14,951 nucleotides of DNA. Origin: Lachnospiraceae bacterium (lineage in GTDB: Bacteria; Bacillota; Clostridia; Lachnospirales; Lachnospiraceae). The stretch is taken from NCBI GenBank assembly GCA_900771955.1, contig CAAGPW010000114.1, forward strand, positions 1 to 14,951. The letters are read 5' to 3'. This document shows positions 6,351 to 13,334 of this stretch, piece after piece. The translations under genes were made by a program, and so were the position numbers. How positions within the stretch are numbered: the stretch's first letter is position 1; every line of letters begins with the position of its first letter. Below the pieces are notes generated by a model. It was not told the origin of the DNA and did no database searches. It saw only the letters and a program-made list of their open reading frames with translations.

Positions 6351-7446
6351 GCCCCCGGATCTTGTCCATGGACTCTGTACGCGCAGTCACCATAAGGATC
6401 GGAATATCCCATTTATCCCGGATTTCCCTGCACACCTCATATCCTCTCTTGCCCGGAAGCATCAGATCCAGCAGGATCAGATCAAAGTTTCCGTTTTCCA
6501 GTGTCTCTGCAACTTTTGTTCCATCCGCCTCTTTTTGCAGCGTAAGCTTTATGTTTAACGATGCTGCTCCGCTGTATTTTTCGCTGTTTTCCAACAGATT
6601 ATCCAGTATCCGCCCAAGCTGCTGCATATCCACAAGTACCTCTGCCGTGATCCCATCTGCCTCCAGCGTGATCTGCTCTTTTAGAGCCTCCATAAATTCC
6701 TCTTTTTCGCACACATATTTCTGAAGGAAGGCTGCGATCTCCACGTTCTGAAGCGACAGCGGCATGCTGCCGGTCTGCAGTTTTGAAAGATAGAACAACT
6801 GATTCAACAGCAGATCCATATCACCGGTTCTTTTATACGCCGCCTTCAGGAAACGCTCCTGCTGCTCCGGTGCTGCCACAACTCCGTCCAGCAGTCCCTT
6901 GATCATACCACGGATCGCCGTAAGCGGCGTGCGCAGATCATGAGATATTCGCGCAATCATATCTGTCCGTGCCTTTTCATATCTGTGGTTCTTTTCCTGT
7001 TCCGACAGAATATGTCTCTGCATATCATTAAATGTCGCACAGACATTTTCAAATTCCAGGTCGCCCGTGTATACAATATCCCGTGTCAGTTCATTGCTCC
7101 GTATCCTGCGTGCTCCGTCCTCCAGCGCATAAAGCGGCTCCATGATACGTTTTGTCAGACACCTGGTAAAAACCTGGCTTAACAGAAGCAGTGCCACTAT
7201 ACACAGTATGCCGTCCATCAGAAAAAGGACAAAGAACTCATCTCTGTGCACCGTCCAGTCTTTCACCAGATCTTCCAGTTCATCCTCATTGACTGTCTGC
7301 CCGATGCCTGTTCTCAGTTCCCGCTCTATGGATTCGGAATATACTTTGACAACTGCCAGATTGATCAGGAAAAATACGATCAATGTGACAAGCACCATCC
7401 ATGCGTTAGAACGAAATATCCTTCTTTTCACTGTCATTTTTCTCAT
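6310..7446 (-). CDS. Histidine kinase fused by deletion to the receiver domain of its response regulator
   Basis: This frame of 378 residues starts as a membrane histidine kinase. It has a first helix at about 14-36, a short extracytoplasmic loop, a second helix at about 71-93, a HAMP-like linker, a dimerisation helix with the phospho-acceptor His169 in ARISHDLRTPLTAIRG, and an N box (LDNLLENSEKY, 281-291). Just after LTLQKEADGTKVA (about residue 313) it jumps into the receiver domain (FDLILLDLMLPG, phospho-acceptor Asp327; IPILMVTAR). The kinase G1, F and G2 ATP-binding motifs, its stop codon, and the first roughly 40 residues of the regulator with its acidic pocket are missing. The product cannot bind ATP normally. 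The frame then ends in GADDLYCKTI because of the inserted base. The ATG at 7446 is preferred because earlier starts overlap the promoter. Confidence 0.75.
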   Translation of the reverse strand: MRKMTVKRRIFRSNAWMVLVTLIVFFLINLAVVKVYSESIERELRTGIGQTVNEDELEDLVKDWTVHRDEFFVLFLMDGILCIVALLLLSQVFTRCLTKRIMEPLYALEDGARRIRSNELTRDIVYTGDLEFENVCATFNDMQRHILSEQEKNHRYEKARTDMIARISHDLRTPLTAIRGMIKGLLDGVVAAPEQQERFLKAAYKRTGDMDLLLNQLFYLSKLQTGSMPLSLQNVEIAAFLQKYVCEKEEFMEALKEQITLEADGITAEVLVDMQQLGRILDNLLENSEKYSGAASLNIKLTLQKEADGTKVAETLENGNFDLILLDLMLPGKRGYEVCREIRDKWDIPILMVTARTESMDKIRGLGLGADDLYCKTI

Positions 7447-7495
7447 ACGCGGTCTCTGCCCCTTTCTGCATCTGATAATATATCCTTTATTATCC

Positions 7496-7539
7496 ATTAT
7501 ACCGCAGACTGCCATGGACACAACTAAACAATTCCTAAA
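7496..7539 (-). promoter_or_regulatory. Promoter and predicted autoregulatory box of the two-component operon
   Basis: A perfect TATAAT lies at 7496-7501 on the minus strand. The -35 region (TTGTGT at 7518-7523, 16-base spacer) is weak, as expected for an activated promoter. Immediately upstream is a direct repeat, TTTAGGAA (7532-7539) then TTTAGTTG (7521-7528), with an 11-base period. The 16-mer CTAAACAATTCCTAAA at 7524-7539 is identical to 5891-5906 ahead of the DUF368 gene. The simplest reading is positive autoregulation by the adjacent response regulator. Confidence 0.6.
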
Positions 7540-7586
7540 CAATTTTCAGATAAAAGGTTCTATTTTACCCGTTGCCATTACAGAAA

Positions 7587-7628
7587 GGCAGCAGACTGCT
7601 TTCCGCTGCCAGAAAGTGTTCTGCTGCC
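7587..7628 (-). terminator. Hairpin downstream of fprA
   Basis: A perfect 9-bp stem (7587-7595 with 7620-7628) with a loop of 24 bases follows the fprA stop by about 75 bases. On the minus strand it is followed by TTTCTGT, a weak U tract; on the plus strand by TCTTTTT. It is probably a terminator for fprA, possibly working in both directions. The rest of 7447-7701 holds only the kinase promoter and no further gene. Confidence 0.5.
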
Positions 7629-7701
7629 TCTTTTTCATTCATCCGGTAACTCTGCTGTGATATTGCATTTTCCCCGCAATACTCCCGACCAGGATTGGCT
7701 C

Positions 7702-8901
7702 CTACATGGATGCCACGATCTTATCGGCCAGTTCCTCCAAAGCCTTATACTGCTCCTCCTTCACCGCAGATTTTACGGTAACGGTATCTGAGATCACAGT
7801 CATATCCTTTAATGCGGACACCTGCTCTGCCATCTGCTTTCCGCTGGTTGCCGCCCAGGTTCCATTCTCCAAAAATGCCACCTTGCGTTTCTGGACATTT
7901 AACGCCTTCATATCCGCAAGGAAATTCTCCATCTTCGGATAAATACCCCCGTTATAGGTAGGTGCCGCCAGTACGATATGGCTGCAGCGGAAGGTCTCTG
8001 AGATCAGTTCGGACACGTCCGTATTGGACACATCGTATACTGCGATCTTCTTCACACCTTTTTCTGCAAGAATTCCTGCAAGCACATTTGCCGCATTTTC
8101 AGTATTTCCATACATGGAAGCATATGCGATCATTACCGCAGAATCCTCCGGTGCATAGCTGCTCCAGGTATTATATTTATCCAGGATATAACCAAGATTT
8201 TCTCTCCAGATCGGTCCGTGCAGCGGGCAGATCATTGCAATGTCAAGACTGGCTGCCTTCTTTAACAGATTCTGCACCTGCACACCATATTTTCCGACAA
8301 TATTGGTATAATATCTTCTTGCATCATCCAGCCAGTCACGGTCAAAATCCACTTCATCCGCAAAAATATTTCCGTTTAATGCTCCGAATGTACCAAATCC
8401 ATCCGCCGAAAACAGCACCTTCGTCTTTTCCTCATAAGTCACCATTGCTTCCGGCCAGTGTACCATCGGTGCCATCACAAAATGGAATACATGATTTCCG
8501 CTCGAAAAAGTGTCACCCTCTTTTACGATCATTGCATGGGAATCCACGTCAAAATCAAAAAACTGCTTCATCATCTGAAATGTCTTTGCATTCCCAATGA
8601 TCGTAAGCTTTGGATATCGCATCAGAAGCTCTCCGATCAGCGCGCAGTGATCCGGCTCCATATGGTTCACGATCAGATAATCCAGTGTTCTTCCATCCAG
8701 TACATGCGTCAGATTTTCAAAGAACTGGCTGCCGATCGATCTGTCTGCAGTGTCCAGCAGAATCGTTTTATCATCCATCACAACATAGGAATTGTAGGAT
8801 ACACCTCTTTTGATCGGGAAAATGTTTTCAAACAGGGCAAGCCGTCTGTCGCTGCCGCCTACCCAGTAAATATTATCTGTTACTTTTCTTGCACAATGCA
8901 T
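7702..8901 (-). CDS. fprA: Flavodiiron protein FprA (oxygen-reducing flavoprotein)
   Basis: A 399-residue A-type flavoprotein that reduces dioxygen to water (in some members nitric oxide to nitrous oxide) with electrons usually delivered by rubredoxin. It is a cytoplasmic defence enzyme of strict anaerobes. The metallo-beta-lactamase-like domain carries the diiron ligands His80, Glu82, Asp84 and His85 (NHMEPDH), His148 (VHWPEAM), Asp167 (FSADGFG) and His228 (CPLHGP). The flavodoxin-like domain begins near residue 254, with the FMN phosphate loop ASMYGNTENAA. Length is normal for the family. There is no fused rubredoxin or flavin reductase domain, so the electron donor is encoded elsewhere. 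ATG 8901 is chosen because CAGGAGGT lies seven bases upstream; the in-frame extension to 8943 lacks conserved sequence. The gene seems to be transcribed alone from its own promoter at 8960-8988. Confidence 0.93.
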   Translation of the reverse strand: MHCARKVTDNIYWVGGSDRRLALFENIFPIKRGVSYNSYVVMDDKTILLDTADRSIGSQFFENLTHVLDGRTLDYLIVNHMEPDHCALIGELLMRYPKLTIIGNAKTFQMMKQFFDFDVDSHAMIVKEGDTFSSGNHVFHFVMAPMVHWPEAMVTYEEKTKVLFSADGFGTFGALNGNIFADEVDFDRDWLDDARRYYTNIVGKYGVQVQNLLKKAASLDIAMICPLHGPIWRENLGYILDKYNTWSSYAPEDSAVMIAYASMYGNTENAANVLAGILAEKGVKKIAVYDVSNTDVSELISETFRCSHIVLAAPTYNGGIYPKMENFLADMKALNVQKRKVAFLENGTWAATSGKQMAEQVSALKDMTVISDTVTVKSAVKEEQYKALEELADKIVASM

Positions 8902-8959
8902 AATATTACCTCCTGTTTCCTGTCTTTGCACGATGCTCCCCACCTCGTATTTCGTTCGT

Positions 8960-8988
8960 ATTATATATTATTATTTTCAGAGAATCAA
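8960..8988 (-). promoter_or_regulatory. fprA sigma-A type promoter
   Basis: On the minus strand TTGATT (8983-8988), a 17-base spacer and a perfect TATAAT (8960-8965) form a good housekeeping promoter. Transcription would start near 8953, leaving a leader of about 50 bases. I see no clear operator palindrome in it. Confidence 0.65.
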
Positions 8989-9024
8989 GGCATGATCTTC
9001 ACTTTTTTCATCGCCATTACAGAG

Positions 9025-9066
9025 AAAGATCCGGTATTCTGTTTTCTCTCAGAACACCGGATCTTT
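9025..9066 (-). terminator. secA terminator hairpin
   Basis: A 17-bp stem (9025-9041 with 9050-9066, a single G-U pair) closes an 8-base loop and lies about 20 bases after the secA stop. The U tract on the minus strand is short (TTTCTCT). Position and stability support a terminator that separates secA from fprA. Confidence 0.7.
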
Positions 9067-9086
9067 CCAGCTTTTATCCCATATAA

Positions 9087-11657
9087 TTACTGCTTGCTCA
9101 TACAGCAGTACTTGTATTTTTTGCCTGAACCGCACGGGCAGAGGTCATTCGGGTAAACCTTTGCAGCTTCCCGCTTCTTCGGGGCGCTCTGCGCGCTCTC
9201 ATCCTTGTTGGTTCCGGTTACCTTTGCCACCTGCTCACGCTCTACCTTCTGTTCAATACGCACATGGAACAGCAGGCGCACCGTATCCTCCTGAATACTT
9301 GCGATCATCGCATCAAACATGTCAAAGCCTGCCATCTTGTATTCTACAAGTGGATCTCTCTGGCCATATGCCTGAAGTCCGATGCCCTGACGGAGCTGAT
9401 CCATATCGTCAATATGATCCATCCATTTCCGGTCGATCACCTTTAAGAGGATCACGCGCTCCAACTCACGGACTGCTTCTGAATCCGGGAAGTCTGCTTC
9501 CTTGGCTTCGTATAACTTCACTGCCTTTTCTTTCAGGCTGTGCTTTAATTCCTTATTATTCTTAAATTCCTTTACCGATTCCGGTGTCAGCGGCTCTAAC
9601 GGAATGAGCGGGATCAGTAACTGGTTTAACTCATTGACATCCCATTCCTCCGGCGGAAGTTCAGGAGAAATGCAGGTATCCACTGCTGCCTCCACACGGT
9701 CTGTGATCATCTTGTAGATCACATCACGCATGCTCTCACCATTTAAAACGCGGCGTCTCTCATCATAAATGATCTCTCGCTGGTCATTCATAACCTGGTC
9801 ATAATCCAGAAGGTTTTTACGAATACCGAAGTTATTCGCCTCGATCTTCTTCTGTGCCTTTTCAATTGCACCGGAAAGCATCTTATGCTGGATCTGCTCC
9901 CCTTCCGGAACTCCGAGCGTATTAAACATATCCACCAGTTTTTCGGAACCGAACAGACGCATCAGATCATCTTCCAGGGAAATAAAGAACTGGGATTCAC
10001 CCGGATCTCCCTGACGTCCTGCACGTCCACGGAGCTGATTGTCAATACGTCTGGACTCATGGCGCTCCGTACCGATGATCTTTAATCCGCCTGCTGCTCT
10101 CGCCTCATCATCAAGCTTGATATCCGTACCACGGCCTGCCATGTTGGTTGCGATCGTAACCGCTCCGTGCACGCCGGCCTGTGCTACGATCTCAGCTTCC
10201 AGCTCATGATACTTGGCATTTAAGACCTGATGCTTGATCCCCCGCTTGTTTAACATGCTGCTTAAAAGCTCGGAGGTATCAATATTGATCGTTCCGACCA
10301 GCACCGGCTGTCCTTTTTCATGTGCCTTTACGACTTCATCCACAACTGCCTTGAACTTTTCCTTCTTGGTCTTGTATACTGCATCCTCATGATCGATACG
10401 CGCGATCGGACGGTTTGTCGGTACTTCCACAACGTCCATACCGTAAATATCACGGAATTCTTTTTCCTCTGTAAGGGCGGTACCGGTCATACCTGCCTTT
10501 TTATCATATTTATTAAAGAAGTTCTGGAACGTGATATTGGCAAGTGTCTTGCTCTCTCTTTTGACCTTTACATGTTCCTTCGCCTCGATTGCCTGATGAA
10601 GTCCGTCGGAATAACGACGTCCCGGCATGATACGTCCGGTAAACTCATCGACGATCATGACCTGATCATCCTTCACTACATAATCCTGGTCACGGAACAT
10701 CAGGTTATGCGCACGCAGCGCCAGAATGATATTATGCTGGATCTCAAGATTTTCCGGATCTGCAAGGTTGTCGATCTTAAAGAAATTCTCAACCTTTTTC
10801 ACACCCTGCTCGGTCAGGTTTACAACTTTGTCCTTCTCATTGACTACAAAATCTCCGTCCTCTTCCACTTCGACACCCATGATGGCATCCATCTTGGTGT
10901 ATTCCTGCTGATCCTCACCACGCTGCATCTGACGTGCAAGAATATCACACGCTTCATAAAGTCTCGTGGATTTACTGCTCTGTCCGGAGATAATAAGCGG
11001 AGTACGCGCCTCATCGATCAAAACAGAATCGACCTCATCGATGATCGCATAATGAAGTCCGCGCTGTACAAGCTGTTCTTTATAAATGACCATGTTGTCC
11101 CTCAGGTAATCGAATCCGAGTTCATTGTTGGTCACATAGGTAATATCGCAGTTATAGGCAGCCTGACGTTCCTTATTGTCCATGCCGTTTAAGATCACGC
11201 CGACGGTAAGTCCGAGGAACTCATGTACCTTGCCCATCCACTCCGCATCACGCTTTGCCAGATAGTCATTGACGGTAACGATATGAACACCTTTGCCCTC
11301 CAGTGCATTTAAATATGCCGGAGCTGTTGAAACCAGAGTCTTTCCTTCACCGGTCTTCATCTCCGGGATTCGTCCCTGATGCAGGATCACACCACCAACC
11401 AGCTGTACCCGGTAATGTTCCATGCCGAGCACACGCTTTGCAGCCTCTCTGACCGTAGCAAAAGCCTCCGGCAGGAGATCATCCAACGTTTCGCCATCTT
11501 CCAGTCTCTTCTTATATTCTTTCGTCTTTCCCCGAAGTTCATCATCAGACAGGGCCTGCATATCCGGTCGCAGTGCCTCGATCTTGTCGATCAGAGGATA
11601 GATACGTTTCAATTCTCTTTCGCTGTGGGTTCCAAAGATTTTCTCTATTGCTTTCAT
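9087..11657 (-). CDS. secA: Protein translocase ATPase SecA
   Basis: The motor of the general secretion pathway, which drives unfolded preproteins through the SecYEG channel. It is 856 residues long, of normal length and intact. In order it shows: the N-terminal helix; the Walker A loop MKTGEGKT (100-107) in GGVILHQGRIPEMKTGEGKTL; Walker B IIDEVDSVLIDEARTPLIISG (205-225); the preprotein-binding domain; the second motor domain with NMAGRGTDIKL, TERHESRRIDNQLRGRAGRQGDPG and FISLEDDLMRLFG; the helical scaffold; and a C-terminal zinc motif CPCGSGKKYKYCC that contacts SecB-like partners or ribosomes. ATG 11657 is preferred to the GTG at 11711 because GGAG sits nine bases before it and the longer start overlaps the -10 element. 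It appears monocistronic. Many Firmicutes have prfB next to secA; here it is absent. Confidence 0.97.
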   Translation of the reverse strand: MKAIEKIFGTHSERELKRIYPLIDKIEALRPDMQALSDDELRGKTKEYKKRLEDGETLDDLLPEAFATVREAAKRVLGMEHYRVQLVGGVILHQGRIPEMKTGEGKTLVSTAPAYLNALEGKGVHIVTVNDYLAKRDAEWMGKVHEFLGLTVGVILNGMDNKERQAAYNCDITYVTNNELGFDYLRDNMVIYKEQLVQRGLHYAIIDEVDSVLIDEARTPLIISGQSSKSTRLYEACDILARQMQRGEDQQEYTKMDAIMGVEVEEDGDFVVNEKDKVVNLTEQGVKKVENFFKIDNLADPENLEIQHNIILALRAHNLMFRDQDYVVKDDQVMIVDEFTGRIMPGRRYSDGLHQAIEAKEHVKVKRESKTLANITFQNFFNKYDKKAGMTGTALTEEKEFRDIYGMDVVEVPTNRPIARIDHEDAVYKTKKEKFKAVVDEVVKAHEKGQPVLVGTINIDTSELLSSMLNKRGIKHQVLNAKYHELEAEIVAQAGVHGAVTIATNMAGRGTDIKLDDEARAAGGLKIIGTERHESRRIDNQLRGRAGRQGDPGESQFFISLEDDLMRLFGSEKLVDMFNTLGVPEGEQIQHKMLSGAIEKAQKKIEANNFGIRKNLLDYDQVMNDQREIIYDERRRVLNGESMRDVIYKMITDRVEAAVDTCISPELPPEEWDVNELNQLLIPLIPLEPLTPESVKEFKNNKELKHSLKEKAVKLYEAKEADFPDSEAVRELERVILLKVIDRKWMDHIDDMDQLRQGIGLQAYGQRDPLVEYKMAGFDMFDAMIASIQEDTVRLLFHVRIEQKVEREQVAKVTGTNKDESAQSAPKKREAAKVYPNDLCPCGSGKKYKYCCMSKQ

Positions 11658-11701
11658 CCAAATACTCCTATCTTTTTTCCTAAATCCAAACAACTTTTCT
11701 A

Positions 11702-11730
11702 ATTGTACCACTATCTTCCTCTTTTCACAA
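11702..11730 (-). promoter_or_regulatory. secA promoter
   Basis: On the minus strand TTGTGA (11725-11730), a 17-base spacer and TACAAT (11702-11707) with an extended TGG just upstream of the -10 form a plausible sigma-A promoter. It is divergent from the TSCPD gene promoter about 65 bases away. Confidence 0.55.
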
Positions 11731-11775
11731 TAGACAATCCCATGAACGATTTATGAATTTTTTATGAAAGAATGT

Positions 11776-11803
11776 TTGCGTTTCCCACAAATCGTGTTAT
11801 ACT
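11776..11803 (+). promoter_or_regulatory. Promoter of the TSCPD-domain gene
   Basis: TTGCGT (11776-11781), a 16-base spacer and TATACT (11798-11803) with an extended -10 TG at 11795-11796. Transcription would start near 11810 and give a leader of about 60 bases that contains a palindrome. Confidence 0.5.
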
Positions 11804-11822
11804 CACATTTAACGAAACGACG

Positions 11823-11839
11823 CATACGATAATTGTATG
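11823..11839 (+). promoter_or_regulatory. 17-bp palindrome in the leader of the TSCPD gene, possible operator
   Basis: CATACGAT-A-ATTGTATG is an 8-1-8 inverted repeat with one mismatched pair, beginning about 13 bases after the predicted transcription start. That position suits a repressor operator, or the RNA could fold as a small hairpin. The regulator is unknown, and the sequence is not a clear Fur, PerR or LexA site. Confidence 0.35.
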
Positions 11840-11872
11840 AGCAATTACCGGTCGTCGGAAAGGAGTATCATT

Positions 11873-12130
11873 ATGGCATATATTTATCAGACAAAGGGCA
11901 CCTGCTCCAGCAAGATTGAAGTGGAGCTCGATGGAAATATCGTAAAACATGTAAAATTTACCGGCGGCTGCCCTGGAAATCTTCAGGCGATCCCGAAACT
12001 GGTAGAGGGGCTCACCGTAGAACAGGTCGAGGGAAAACTGACTGGCATCCACTGTGGCATGAAACCCACTTCCTGTGGCGATCAGCTTGCACACGCCTGT
12101 CGTGAAGCATATGAAGCAAGCCTGAAATAG
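11873..12130 (+). CDS. TSCPD-domain protein (TIGR03905 type), 85 residues
   Basis: A small cysteine-rich protein with the TSCPD fold, also found at the C-terminus of adenosylcobalamin-dependent ribonucleotide reductases. The function of stand-alone members is not known. Five cysteines are present: Cys11, Cys33 (FTGGCPGN), Cys61 (HCGMKPTSCGDQLAHAC), Cys68 and Cys76; the arrangement suggests a metal or Fe-S site. The ATG at 11873 follows AAAGGAG at a good distance, and family conservation starts right there (MAYIYQTKGTCSSKIEVELDG), so the in-frame start at 11837 inside the palindrome is rejected. It is the only plus-strand gene in the window. It is divergent from secA and convergent with the nitrogenase-like operon; no functional link to either is shown. 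Confidence 0.85.
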   Translation: MAYIYQTKGTCSSKIEVELDGNIVKHVKFTGGCPGNLQAIPKLVEGLTVEQVEGKLTGIHCGMKPTSCGDQLAHACREAYEASLK

Positions 12131-12140
12131 GCCTGCTTCA
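12112..12140. terminator. Bidirectional hairpin between convergent genes
   Basis: An 11-bp stem with one mismatch (12112-12122 with 12130-12140) spans the end of the TSCPD gene and the 17-base gap before the nitrogenase-like gene stop at 12148. T-rich sequence follows on the plus side (CTTTTACTGTATTTTTA). No T tract follows on the minus side, so it is a better terminator for the plus-strand gene. Confidence 0.5.
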
Positions 12141-12147
12141 TCCGCTT

Positions 12148-13314
12148 TTACTGTATTTTTATTTCTTTCTCCAGCTTTTCTCCAATCAGATTTCTTTCCC
12201 ACTCGTGTCCGAGCTTACTTGAGAGCGCATAGTGCGCATATGGAATGAACGTTTTTCCTTCCGGGATCAGTGCCTCGTACAACGGATCACCGATAACAAA
12301 TTCATACTGTGACCTGCTTACCGCTTCTTCAATATCCGTCTCCTCTTCCAGAAAGCTTTCTCCCTCATCTGCAATTCCTTCATAAAACCCACAGACCGCT
12401 CCGACATCCGCACGGATTCCATATGCTGCAAAAAGGCCGTCCCGCACGGACTGTGCCTGCACCTGTTCGCCCAGGATCAGACCGGCTGCTTTCTTTTCCT
12501 TCCAGCCTTTTTCCGCTTTCTGTCCCTCTCCTGCCACACAGCGTTCCAGCCACCCCAGCCATCTGGTCTCATTCTCTTTGCCGAAGGGCAGTCCCGTGAT
12601 ATAAGGAATTTCAAATCTCTTTTTTAAATATTCCGCAAATGCTGCTGCTGCACCCGAGACTACAACACTGCAGTCTGCCTCTGCCAGCTTCCGGATTTTC
12701 TCTGTTCCACCCTCTTCATAAAGCGCCGTCTGCACCTGCCAGCCGTTTTTTTCCAGCAGCAGGCACAGCTCTTCTATGACTCCGCTGCGCCCGAAATCAA
12801 GCGGCGTTGCCCCCAGAATATTAACTGTCCTGATCTGCGTTTTCTTTTTTCCTTCTTTTTCTCCTGAAAGGACTCTGCCAAGCACTTTGTCGTATACCAT
12901 TTCGATGCCATGCTGATAATAAGAAAGTCCGGTCGTTGCAAATCCGAAGACCGGAATTCCGATCCGGCTCTCAAGATCCGCTGCAATACCTTCCATATCT
13001 GTACCGATAACCATTGGAACCGGGCTTCCCACCAGTGCCACGATCTCAGGTTTTAATGTCTCACACGCTTCGCTCACTTTTCTGATCAGCTTTTCATCAT
13101 CTCCGAGAATCGCATCGATTTCCCGCAGACCGGAGCAGTAGATCGGACTTCTTGAATGATACCAGCGCGGCTCATCATATCCTGTGTAATTTCCGGTACA
13201 GCCCGCCGCGTCATGTATGACGGTAAGTCCGTGACAACCCAGCGGAAAAAGTGCCACACATACGCCGGAATAATCCGGTGCGTATGGCGGCAGTACCATG
13301 CGTAATTTTCCCAT
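12148..13314 (-). CDS. Nitrogenase component 1-like protein, second subunit (NifE/NifK-like)
   Basis: A 388-residue member of the nitrogenase component 1 superfamily (PF00148), which also includes nitrogenase NifDKEN, protochlorophyllide reductase, CfbD of F430 synthesis and other two-component reductases. The N-terminus shows Cys19, Cys27 in PLGCHGL, Cys39 in IHDAAGCTGNYTGYDEP, and Cys60 in YCSGLREIDAILGDDEKL, the last matching the family segment before the conserved GG(E)KKL. In the third cluster-ligand segment, VALVGSPVPMVIGTD, the usual Cys of the C-P-x-x-x-I-G-D type is Ser97. No equivalent of the NifD FeMo-cofactor ligand Cys275 is seen in the region before FEIPYITGLPFG. ATG 13314 follows AGGAGG at six bases. 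It lies 20 bases after the other component 1 gene and is probably its heterodimer partner. Substrate unknown. Confidence 0.75.
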   Translation of the reverse strand: MGKLRMVLPPYAPDYSGVCVALFPLGCHGLTVIHDAAGCTGNYTGYDEPRWYHSRSPIYCSGLREIDAILGDDEKLIRKVSEACETLKPEIVALVGSPVPMVIGTDMEGIAADLESRIGIPVFGFATTGLSYYQHGIEMVYDKVLGRVLSGEKEGKKKTQIRTVNILGATPLDFGRSGVIEELCLLLEKNGWQVQTALYEEGGTEKIRKLAEADCSVVVSGAAAAFAEYLKKRFEIPYITGLPFGKENETRWLGWLERCVAGEGQKAEKGWKEKKAAGLILGEQVQAQSVRDGLFAAYGIRADVGAVCGFYEGIADEGESFLEEETDIEEAVSRSQYEFVIGDPLYEALIPEGKTFIPYAHYALSSKLGHEWERNLIGEKLEKEIKIQ

Positions 13315-13334
13315 AATTATCCTCCTGTCGCTTT

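Noticed and set aside
6310..7446. A natural hybrid histidine kinase with an attached receiver
   Set aside because: Hybrid kinases keep a full ATPase domain before a complete receiver; here both domains are cut and the matching DNA-binding domain follows in another frame, so a deletion is the better explanation.
8458..9156. Open frame of 232 codons on the plus strand
   Set aside because: It is antisense to fprA and runs through the fprA promoter, the secA terminator and the end of secA.
10320..11192. Long open frame of 290 codons on the plus strand
   Set aside because: It lies wholly antisense to the highly conserved secA gene, has no domain or ribosome binding site, and is explained by codon bias of secA.
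11677..11684. TTTAGGAA copy in the secA leader as a third regulator box
   Set aside because: Only a single copy is present, without a second repeat at 11-base spacing, and it lies downstream of the promoter.
11658..11711. GTG at 11711 as the secA start
   Set aside because: It overlaps the predicted -10 element and adds residues not typical of SecA; the ATG at 11657 has a proper ribosome binding site.
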